Positions 12,471-22,359 of a DNA stretch of 64,000 bases are shown piece by piece. A program made the translations under genes and the position numbers. How positions within the stretch are numbered: position 1 is the first letter of the stretch; every line of letters begins with the position of its first letter. Under the pieces are notes generated by a model. That model was not told where the DNA came from, did not search any database, and worked only from the letters and a program-made list of their open reading frames with translations. Origin of the DNA: Tubiluchus corallicola (Eukaryota > Priapulida > Priapulimorpha > Priapulimorphida > Tubiluchidae). The stretch lies in contig JAQGDQ010000150.1 of assembly GCA_030141605.1 (NCBI GenBank), positions 124,001 through 188,000 of the forward strand. Direction: 5' to 3'.

Positions 12471-13628
12471 AAGTCTAAATTCTAGATTTTAACATTTTAC
12501 TGTAGAACTAAAGCAACATATGTGCAGTTTTTGTGAGCTGCTGTAAAATAAAAATTTGTAGTGAGAGCTATAGTGGAAATTATTTTATCAGCATTTGCAA
12601 TCGTCTGCTTTGCAGGTCATGTTATTGTATTGTAGTAATTTTAGACAAAAGTATTTTTTTTTTAGTTTTAAAAGATTGGTTAAAAAAGAAATAGTTTACA
12701 ACTTATGACTATAAAATTGAGTGGTTGAATAGTATTAATAATAGTAGTAAATGTGCAGTGACTGGACGGACTTTCATGACTCATTTATTTTATTTCCTAC
12801 TGTAATATCTCTCTGTATTTTGTCTGTATTTTGTGTCTGTCTGTGGGGCCGGATCCGTCGTTTGACGACGGCCTACCAATGTATAGTAGTAAATGCTATA
12901 ATTATATCCTTAGACTTTTTTCTAGAGAATTAGCTCTTGAAACTTTCTTTTCAATTGTGTATAGTATTTACCAAATTAAGATTATCCAATCATGCTTTAA
13001 CAATTGAAAAAGGAGACGTGAATATAATGAGAGGAAGTTTAATACTTATGATCTTCTAGCTAGGTAGTGAATATCATGATCTTTTTCAATATAATGTTTT
13101 TTCAAATGGAAGAATGTTGCTTTTGCAAAGTATTATCGAAATAGTGTAAACGCTGAGAGTTTTTCTCAAGTTATAGATTACAGATTCGAATAATTCTGAA
13201 CTTCAGCCACATACATTCCTTATCATTAAAATGTTTGAAACAACATGCAATTAGCACAATTTAGCTGCAGTTTCTGAGCAAAATTTTTAACAAACTAATA
13301 GTTGCTTTACTGCAGAACAAAATTAAGTAATATGCATGATCTTTATCAAACCACTTTTTACTAGTGGTTCGAAAATCTTCGATTTGGATTCGAAATACTG
13401 AAATTCGGCTCGATTCGAATTCGAAAGTCACAAATTCGATTCGATTTCAATTCGCTTTTTGGTATGGAATGCACGCCCATAGTAGAGACTGCTGCATTCA
13501 GTATATAGTGCATATTGTATGATGCTTTAATGGCAAATTGTTCAGAAGGTTTTAAAAACCGTCAAATGACGGCGCTTTAGTCGCTTATTTTAATTGCAAG
13601 ATCCAAGCAAGCAACATGAATGTATGTA
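12471..13628. other. Intergenic, decayed repeats only
   Basis: No gene recognised. Two small hairpins: CCGTCGT-TTG-ACGACGG at 12857-12873 and CCGTCA-AA-TGACGG at 13559-13572. A TTCGAATTCGA-rich tract at 13365-13455 resembles one at 10965-11005 and may be the end of a decayed DNA transposon. Confidence 0.45.
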
Positions 13629-14420
13629 GGGCGCCGAGTAATCCACTAGCTGAAGTAGAACACTTCCGGTAAAACGCATGTGCTAAATTTGCGGAAAAGA
13701 GTGTTGTACACATGCAGCCCAAGTAGGGCACTGGCGATTTTTGTCGAGAATCGAGAATTATGACAACATAATAAAACGTAAAACCAAATTTGTTTTATAA
13801 AAAAGTAACTTTATAATAATGATGGATGACAATTTACAAAATTAATGCATTTTTACAATAGTATCATCAGTATTATTAGCTGCATTAAAATCATCATAAC
13901 ATTAAACTAAATGTCTAATGCTTTAAAGAGAGAAACTATGCACGCAATTATTAAAGAAATAATTGAAGTTTAAAAATGATACAGATGCTGCTAAGCCTTC
14001 AAGAGGTAATGCAGCGGATCATCTCTCTGTGAAGCGAGACAAAATAAAAAATGATATACCTTAAACAAAATTTAATGTTGAACTCGCCTAAAAAGTGGGT
14101 TTATTTCACTTCAACGACATTAATATCGAAGCCGAATTTAATATTGTGCGTTCTACGAGCTCAGAATAAAATTCTTTTATTTTATTAGATGTATAATAAA
14201 TGATTCAAAATTTTTAATTATCATTATTATTACATAAACAAGGACAACGGAAGGTGCCAATACGCTTACTAACTCAATTCGCGACCTGTATTTAGTGTCC
14301 TACTTGGGCAGCAGATGCACGACACGTCCTACTTGGGCCAGCTTATGTAAGACGTGTCCTACTTAGGCTAGCCTATGTACGCCAATTGTCCTACTTCGGC
14401 TAGTGGCTTACTCGGCGCCC
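13629..14420. mobile_element. Terminal-inverted-repeat MITE, 792 bp
   Basis: Starts GGGCGCCGAGTAATCCACTAG and ends with its reverse complement (CTAGTGGCTTACTCGGCGCCC); the similarity runs on through GAAGTAGAAC/GTCCTACTTC. The right arm carries four spaced copies of GTCCTACTTNGGC between 14296 and 14399, with a mirrored copy GCCCAAGTAGGGC at 13717-13729. No transposase ORF. No exact TSD could be fixed, so the superfamily is left open. Confidence 0.75.
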
Positions 14421-14550
14421 AACATGTATAACAATATACACACATGTACTGACTTTTATTTGATTACCGCTGTGTTAATCGTCTGGCGGGCAGATTTCTT
14501 TTATTTTAGAATTAAGCCTGCCTGATGTCTACGACATTACTATTTACTAG

Positions 14551-14867
14551 GTGAGCAAAGAAATCGTGGTGATAGAAAAGGTAGATCTGAGGAATCCCGT
14601 ATAAGCAGAGAATTGTGTTGGAACTTTGAACAAGGGATAGAATGTCCAAGAGGTGACCGTTGTAGATTCAGACATAGATATACTGATTGGGAAAATAAAA
14701 AATACGAAGAAGGAAAGTGGATACCTAGTTACCAAAGAAATCGTAACACAAATAGATCTGGGTACAATAGTCAAAGACCTTTTCAAAGGAGAAATGGGTT
14801 TTCAGTAAACGTAGGTAATGTAGATTGTAGAAGGGAAAAAATAAGAAGAGCTAAACGGCAAAGTTAA
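14551..14867 (+). CDS. LINE ORF1-like protein with CCCH zinc finger
   Basis: Open frame of about 105 residues without a clear upstream ATG; a Met codon lies before any stop only if the frame is entered from upstream. It contains CWNFEQGIECPRGDRCRFRH, a perfect C-X8-C-X5-C-X3-H finger, followed by an Arg/Asn/Gln-rich basic tail. CCCH fingers bind RNA. Its place just before the endonuclease suggests it is the element's nucleic-acid-binding first ORF rather than a host gene; this is inference from position. Confidence 0.6.
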
Positions 14868-15069
14868 TTTTTTAATGCAAAGACTAAATCCAGTAGAAAA
14901 TCATATATACCCCAACAAAGATATATGGAATTATGTCCGCGGGTAATATTATCCAATAGATTCACAACAAATGAGGGCTCAGCAAGTCAATTCCCAACAG
15001 TAAATAAGTGTAAGGAAAATAAGAAAAAACAAAGAATATCAACAAAAAAAGAAAAAATATAAAGTTTTC

Positions 15070-15074
<5 letters not shown>

Positions 15075-15100
<26 letters not shown>

Positions 15101-15101
15101 A
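15075..15101. repeat. (TA)n microsatellite
   Basis: Uninterrupted TA dinucleotides between ORF1 and the endonuclease of the LINE. Confidence 0.95.
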
Positions 15102-16088
15102 ATATTTGGGCATTAAATCTAAATTAGAGTCCTTAAAGGAAATTGTTTATAAGAAGAATCCAGTCGTAATAGCAATAGTCGAAACACACTTGCTTAATAA
15201 CGAAACCATTGAATTACCCGGTTACCTTCTTTTTTACAATAATAGAGAATTAAATAGAGGAGGGGGAATCATCTTAGCTATTTTAAAAGAATTGGTTAAG
15301 TGACAGTTTGTGTGGATTTACAAAATGATTGTGGTGAAATACTGTGGGTTTTAATTAATAATGATAAATTTAAAATTTGTCTTGGAGTCATCTTTTACAT
15401 GACATGTACAGAAAAAATCAAGAGCAAGTAAAAAAGGCAAGAATTGAAAACGAAAAAGTTCTATTAATTTGTGATTCTAATGCGAAAGTTGGTACAATGA
15501 TCAAGCGTAATTCAGAAAAGATATCAATAGCAGGCAAACAATTGATAGTAAAGAACTAGTAAAAAAGAACTAGAGAACTAGTAAAAAAGAAAAAAATTAG
15601 TGTTAATAAATAGTCTTGACAATTGTTCAGGATTGTGGACACGAGTACAAGGTAGTCAGAAATCTGTTATCGATTTTGTGATAGTGAGAGAAGATGATGT
15701 TAATGCAGTCGATTATAGGCTCATCGATGAAGACAAACTCTATGGGCCCTTCTATGTAAAGAAAAAAGAAAACGATACACAGTGTGTTTATAGTGATCAT
15801 AACACTATTTTGGTTGGGATCAATTGGAAAAAAGTTTATAGTGGACAAGAAAAAAAGGACCCAGAGAAATTTATAGTAAATGAGGCAAATCTTACTAAGT
15901 TTAAAAACTTAACCGAGACAAGCGCTTTAAACAAAATATGGGATGAAGATGATAGTATTCAATCAAAATATACAAAATGGCAAACAGAAATTGGTTCTAT
16001 TATGAATACATGTTTTACAACATGTAGAAAGATAAAACAAAATAATAATTTGAAAGTAGTTAGACTGCTAACAAAAAAGAAAAATTAA
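15100..16088 (+). pseudogene. LINE endonuclease domain, broken
   Basis: 15106-15300 reads VAIVETHLLNNETIELPGY and NRELNRGGGIILAI, the N-terminal half of an APE-like endonuclease (catalytic Glu in the VETHL block). After frame changes, 15430-15500 gives VLLICDSNAKVG (equivalent of the GDFNA motif). 15600-15850 gives SVIDFVIV and YSDHNTIL with the SDH active-site motif. The fragments lie in at least three frames. Confidence 0.8.
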
Positions 16089-16259
16089 ATGATTACTGAA
16101 ACAAGAATCGAATATAAAATCGGAAAATAGCATAACGTTAAAAGTACGAAAACAGAGAATTATCGAAATGATATTTAAATATCAGTAATTTCAATTTGTT
16201 AATAAAATTAATAAAACTGTTGAGATGATTAGACAAGTCATCTGCCTTTTGGGAATAAA

Positions 16260-19200
16260 GTCAAATGCCTGTTGGGAATTTTACAAAAAGATTAAAGTTA
16301 AAAAGAAAGAGGATATGGTATCAATTAGAAATGGATTTCTGATGGAGTTCTCATCGAAAGCCCAGCTGAAATACTAAAAGAATTTGAAAATGAATATGAG
16401 CATCTGCTAAAACCAATTAATGCTACTACTCCAAGGGAAATTGAAACTCAAGTAATGGTAAATAAAAGTATAAGTCAACTACAAAAAATTGTGTTATATA
16501 ATAACGTTTCTGAGACAATTACAAAAAATGAATTGGTAGATGAAATTAAGTCCTTAAAAAAAGAAAATCAAAAGATTTATACAATTGGAAAAATGAAATG
16601 TTAAATCCTAATAGCATACCTAATGAATGGAAAGGAATGGTGACTAAATCTATGTATAAAGGAGGTGGATCAGAGAGAGAACTGGTTAACAGACGAGAGG
16701 TTTTCTTAACATCAGCTATTAACAAATTATTTGAAAGGGTTCTCATAAAAAGAAACAGTGATATATTAAACAACAACATCAGTAATTTACAGTGTGGAGG
16801 GTGTAAAAATAGAGGAACATTAGATCACCTTTTTACATTAAGAGCCATATTAGATTATAATAAAATGATGAATACAGAATCATACTGATTATTTGGTGAT
16901 GTTGAAAAGTGTTTTGACCGATTATGGCTACAAGATTGCATTGATCAATTATGGAAATTAGGATTTAATTCTCGTGATACATTATTAGTTTATAATTTAT
17001 TATTTATAGTAATTATTGTAATTTATAATAGTTTATTTGACACCATAATGGTGTCAAACTTTTTAATAGTCTCCCTCATGAAATCTTAACTTGCCAAACA
17101 TTGCACACTGCAGTTAAAAAATTTCGCCTCTCTTTAATTGGCAACTATATAGTGTAATTATTGGAATTTAGAAAAAAAATTGTATTCTTAGTTTTGAATT
17201 TATCTCTTAATTATCTTCCAGTTTGACATCTATTTCACTGAATATTCACATAGTTTGGAAAAAATAAATTCAGCATTATTCTTATGGTTTATCACTGACC
17301 CACTTTCATTATTTTTACTAGAGCTATAATTTGTTCAATGTATCTGCAATAGACGTACTTCGATATTGGTTTAGTTTTTTTTGTTATTCCTATGAAGTCT
17401 GTCTCTTGAGTTAAATCCAAATTTTTGTTTTTGCTATTTTGTTAATTTAAATATGTTTCCTACCATTTGCCATATTCATTGATTTATGTTGTCACTTAAT
17501 TATAAACTCATCTGAATTCATTATACTAATATCTCCCTAGTTATTCATCTTCATTTTTTCTTTTTATTTTTTATATGTTGATTATTATAATTTTCTTTGT
17601 CTGTACTTGTCAGGTTATATAATTTCCTTTAAATGTGGATAGAGGTACTTGACCTGGTGATGATTTACTCATGACTTGACATTGCTCCATTTTTTTTGCT
17701 TCTTATGTTGGTTTGAGTTCTTGATTTATATGTAATTATTAGTTTTGTTTGCTAATTTAAATTTTGTCTCTTCTCATTGCCAAATTTATTTACTGTTTCT
17801 AAATTTAAACTCATTTGAACTTGTTGCCTCATTTATTTATTTTATTTTGTTAAGTTGCTGATTATTTTCATTTGTACATACCTTACTTGACAGGTCACTT
17901 AATTTTCTTCAGTTTGGATAGGGGTGGTTGACTTGGTGACCCTTGGTCTTTTCGCCAACCCGTCTCTTTTCTGTCTTTATTTTAGTTTTTAGCTTTTATT
18001 TATGTTTATTTTGTAACATTCAAAGACAAATAAATTTTTTTACTTACTTATAAGCTCAATTGTGAAGCTAATGCTAAAATTAACACACCTATTGGATTTA
18101 CTAAAAGTATTAAACTAATTGAAAATGTAAGGCAGGGCACCCCAGTAGGATCAACACTATGTGGGATAACTATGAACGATATAATAGATATACAGTATCA
18201 TCCAGTGACAATGTTTAGCCCTGATTTAGAAATTGGCACCTTGTTACATGTGGATGACGTGCTATCAGTAGGGACTGCAGAAACAGTGATTAAAGCAGGA
18301 GAGAATTTTAGGGAGATAGAAACTCAAAAAATGATGACCTTCAACTTAGAAAAGTACATGGCAACTAATATGACAAAAATGAGAAACAGTAAAGAACTAA
18401 TATTGCATGTAAAAAATAGCCAAATTAAACGAACTCATGAATATAAATACTTGGGAAACTGGTTTAATAGCAAAAATAATTATTAGCTTATGTTTGAAAA
18501 AAGAAAAGATAAAATGAAATTTATGATTTCAGAAATACTGAACAATGGCAATGAATCTAAAGTTGGAACTACTGTTACAGCTGTTCGGCTAATGCTGTAC
18601 GAAAACACAGTAATACCATCAATATTCAATAATGCTGAGACTTGGACCAATCTCACCAAATCAGAAATAGATAAATTAGAAAGCATACAAAAAGAAGCAC
18701 TAGCAAAAATTTTATGTCAAAAGGATAGTATGCCATATTGGGGCATGTTAAGTGAAACAAAAACCTGGCCAATGATTTGTAGGGTAGACTATAAAAAATT
18801 AATGTATTATCATCTATTAATGAACTCAAATGACGGAAGAATGGCAAAACAAGTTCTAAAAGTGCAAATAAATAATAGCTTTAATAAATGTTGGTATTCA
18901 GAATCAAACACATCATGAATAAATATAATATTGATATAAATACAGTGGATATAAATGTAATAACCAAATCTAGATGGAAAAAGTATGTAAAGAATGAAAT
19001 TCATTTATTTATAGAAAGAGAGCTTAAAACTAAAATAGAAACTATGACAAAATTAAGATTTTTAAAAAACAGAACTTTCCAAAGACAAATGTATGTCGAA
19101 AAATGTAGGTTAGACGAAATGAAAGATATTATATCAGTTAGACTTAATACGATATAGATGTTAAAGCAAATTTCAAAAATCTGTATAAGGGGGATCTGAA

Positions 19201-19379
19201 ATGTTCTTTATGTCAGGTAGCAGAGGATACTACTGAGCATCTTTTTGAATGTAAAGCTGTGTATATGAACAAGTTGGGCCTATCTGCGCATGATATAAGT
19301 GAATGGAACATAGATAAAATACTACTGACTAGGATGTATGTTAACGTGCTGTTGAAACTAAAAATATAATTGAAGACGA
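16260..19379 (+). pseudogene. LINE reverse transcriptase and C-terminus, broken
   Basis: Landmarks: IPNEWKGMVTKSMYKGGG and REVFLTSAINKLFERVL (fingers) at 16610-16750; a stop near 16886, then FGDVEKCFDRLWL (catalytic Asp block). After the inserted block come VRQGTPVGSTLCG and LLHVDDVLSVG, in which HVDD stands where F/YADD is usual. Then HEYKYLGNWF, a thumb domain (18490-18918), a basic segment and the zinc knuckle near 19197-19250. Frame breaks occur near 16886, 18484 and 18918. Confidence 0.85.
17009..18051 (+). mobile_element. ~1 kb insertion inside the LINE RT
   Basis: Non-coding block between YNLL and KLNCEANAKIN of the RT; boundaries are good to about 15 bp. A TTATA copy stands at each edge (possible short TSD). 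It opens with an 11-bp-arm hairpin (17036-17058) and ends AAATAAATTTTTTTACTTACTTA, like a retroelement 3' end with a short ACTT-repeat tail. About 17385-17660 and 17665-17945 are diverged tandem copies, each ending in a GTTTGGATAGGGGT-like stretch. Confidence 0.6.
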
Positions 19380-19699
19380 GTGAACAGTAAAGGCAAATTG
19401 ACATCAAAGATATTTGGTGTGATTTGAAAATCAAATTGATCGTGTTGTTGGTCTTGCAAACAGACACTTTTTATTGATGTCTGTTTGCTTGCCACTGGTG
19501 GTGAAGAAAATTGAGCGTATCAACGGTATCTACGTATCCACAGTAACAGACGTGATGGACATATGATATGAGTGTATTAAATTGTAATCTATGCTGTTCC
19601 TTGTTTGGGCGATTCACAGTGGCTATTCTAATATTTCCATCAGGCTCCTGTATAATATCCACATCATAAAGGAGCAAGCCAAAAAGAAAACTGTATCCT

Positions 19700-20180
19700 G
19701 ACATGCATGGTGTTGCTCTTACTGCTCTACATTGAGCCCCATAATTTTTCTAAGTTTTATCACTTGTCTGATCCAAGCATTGACTCTTACTAGTGTTTAC
19801 TTTACATAGATCTTTTTCGTTCACTGCAAGATTTCCAAACACTTTTTTAGCTATTTCACATTTCAACAGATGTTCAGTCCTATCACACTCCTTCACACAC
19901 AGTGGACTTTAAATCATCCTTACAGTTTTGTAATTACACTTTAATTTTATCATGTTTAATTTCCATTCAGTAATTTCATATACAGTTTTTCATCACACTC
20001 CATCACATAATTTGTTGCCTGTTTGCAATTTTCGACAATCTCAGTTTTGTCGTATCATCACACTTTTTCACAGATTCTACTTCTAGATATTTTCTAACTG
20101 CTTTTTTAATTTCTTTTTTCCATTGTGACTTCAATAATTTGTCTTGTTTTAATTTGTTCCAGAAACGTTATATGTTTACC
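19700..20180 (-). pseudogene. LINE 3' fragment, opposite strand
   Basis: Read on the minus strand, about 20170-20020 gives QWKKEIKKAVRKYLEV and TTKLRLSKIAN; after frame changes, 19900-19760 gives DRTEHLLKCEIAKKVFGNLAVN. This is the same basic-segment plus TEHLLxC knuckle layout as the C-terminus of the LINE at 14540-19379, so a related family member lies tail to tail with it. A 77-codon ORF (19704-19471) downstream is probably not a gene. Confidence 0.65.
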
Positions 20181-20254
20181 TCACATACTCATTTCAGACA
20201 TTTTTTATTGCAATAAATTATTTTGTTTATGGTGTTCATAAATGATTATATGTG

Positions 20255-20400
20255 CCTCAGGGGTTATTAGCCTAGTAGTAGGAATAGCACTAAAATCACG
20301 ATTTGTGGAAATTGGAACACATTTGCTTTTACCTTTAGTTTTTTTCTGGATCAGTATGTCAATTGTTATGTACTATTTGGCGGAATCGCCCCATCATGGG
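20255..20400. repeat. Single arm related to the 2030-3025 foldback
   Basis: CACTAAAATCACGATTTGTGG, ACACATTTGCTTTT and GATCAGTATGT align in order and spacing with 2047-2115. No inverted partner was seen nearby. Confidence 0.5.
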
Positions 20401-21069
20401 TTGACATTGGCTATTTCAATAAATCATACCATATTCAGCAAAAGACAATATTAATAGTGAAAACCAAAATTTTTTATGAGGGAAATATTAGATTATGCCG
20501 AGAACAGTATCGCATTTTATTTTTATGGTCATAAGTCACATAGTCGTTTTATTGTTTGGAACTACAAAGTGTTGTTAAAATGCAGCTGACAGATTGCTTA
20601 CTAGACAGATGACTAGACAGATGACAGTTTCAGAAGTTGTTTTCAAGGGTTAAGTTGTTACACTTATATAATTATGCCTAATTGATGAATTTTGCAGTAT
20701 CTTCTCTGATTTTTTTTTAGTTTTTAAAAACAAAATTATCTTATTAAAGTAAATGACCTTTGGCTCGCAGTTACTACCGATATAAAGGCCTCAGGAAGAA
20801 AGTGATATACAGCCAAAAAAATTTATAAAATGTACATGTAGTTGTCTTGTCCATATGTGTACTTACAATTAAGTTAGTAATCAGTAACTAAATAAGGTAT
20901 GTCTCACTAACGAAAGAATCTTTAGGTCTTTTATCACTTCTCTAATTTCATACTGTGTTTAATTGTTGAACTAGTTATCATAACTTAGACATTATAAGTT
21001 TTTAATTTAATAACTTATTGTATTTCATAAGAACAAATCTTAAAATCTCAAAAATGTTTAAGCCCTCGA

Positions 21070-21380
21070 GAAAGGGAATTATGAATGTTTCTCTTTCACC
21101 TTTTCTGTCGGAGCACATTTCTTCTAAAGCTCACACACAGCTGTTGAATGTCGATACTGATGATTACATAATGATTGCCAGGTGACAACCCCAAACATCT
21201 CTTTTGTGCTGATTCCAGTTTGCTTGCCTCTAAGGCACACAACTCATTACTGCACATACGGATTAATTGTTGGATCAATGAAGCCATCGGGCTGGAAACT
21301 TGAAATTTTATATTCCTATCCATTCGGATGCCACACCATCTTGGCTTATTCGTTCTTTTCACATATATGTATCAAACGAA
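21070..21380 (-). pseudogene. LINE RT C-terminal fragment
   Basis: The minus-strand ORF includes LESAQKRCLGLSPGNHYV and QLCVSFRRNVLRQKR, the pattern of Jockey/CR1-like reverse transcriptase thumbs (LExxQKRxLRxxxPGxxY...LCxxFxxK). No 5' part remains. Confidence 0.55.
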
Positions 21381-22359
21381 TTTTACATTTGTGTTTAGTT
21401 TTATATATGCACTTATAGGTGTAACTGTTCCAATGTAGATTTTTTATCAATGATGTCATGATGACAATGATGGGATGATATTCATCCAGAAGATAGTCAG
21501 GTTCTCCATCTTGAAAACTTTGCATTGCAACACATAGCAGTATTGAAGTTCAGCAATCCATTTAGTCAAACTACTCAGAAAGAGTAGTTAGAGTAGTTTG
21601 TATAAAGTTCATAGGGATGTTTTTATAAATACACATTAGCTAAAAGGGTTTTTCCGCAACTAATATTTGGAGCTAATTTATTCTTCAATCCTAAGGCACA
21701 ATGACAATTGACAATTGCAAGAGGGCAAGACTATTGTTCATCTACAATGTGACGTAAGAATGCCACAGTCAATAGTTGCATAGCTGCTATAGCATGGCGT
21801 ATACTCAAAATTTTAACTAGTTTGTTGGTGCAATCATGGTGCGACAGTTCTTGCTGTCAAGTCTTGACTATGAGTTGCCTTGCTTTTGAAATAAAACATA
21901 GAGTAGTATTTTTCACTCTTTTTGGACAAGCTAAAGTGTTGAATGCATCAGAAACTTCTATTTAAAGCATTTTCTTTATATTTACATTTACCCCTCCTCT
22001 CGGGTTTTTATGTTATAACATAATTTTAGGCCACTATAGATTGTGTTGTGATGCGAATAAATATTTTATGTCAGTCGGGGACCAGGATTTCAGTTACGCC
22101 AAGGTTTTTACCTTATGTCAAAGTTAGAATGTGAGTGGTGCCCTCATTTATTCCATGTTATGCATAAATAGATATTTTAAGTGCTAGTTTCAGAGCATTT
22201 TGTCAAATGTGCAGTACTTAGCATGTGAAACTGTGTGACTTGCTTTTGTAGTGCCCAGAAAGCTTATGGCACTTGTGGCTAAAATAACTACTAGTGTGTA
22301 CTGTGTATGAAGATATCCAGTTTTTTATAATTATAGTTACTTTCAGTTAGAAAACTTTG

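Larger units (their letters stand above)
14540..19379 (+). mobile_element. Near full-length APE-type LINE with CCCH ORF1, degenerate
   Basis: In order: a basic zinc-finger ORF (14551-14867), an apurinic-type endonuclease domain (about 15100-15850), reverse transcriptase (about 16560-18490), a thumb/C-terminal domain and a Cys-His knuckle (CSLCQVAEDTTEHLFEC at about 19197-19250). Stops and frameshifts break every domain, and a ~1 kb block at about 17009-18051 splits the RT. It is inactive. The family resembles invertebrate LINEs with a C-terminal zinc knuckle; clade not assigned. Confidence 0.85.
20181..22359. other. Intergenic region upstream of DDX27
   Basis: Contains a foldback-related arm at about 20255-20400 and a minus-strand LINE fragment at 21070-21380. 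The last few hundred bases before 22360 should hold the DDX27 promoter and 5'UTR, but no TATA box or CpG-rich stretch stands out. Confidence 0.5.
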
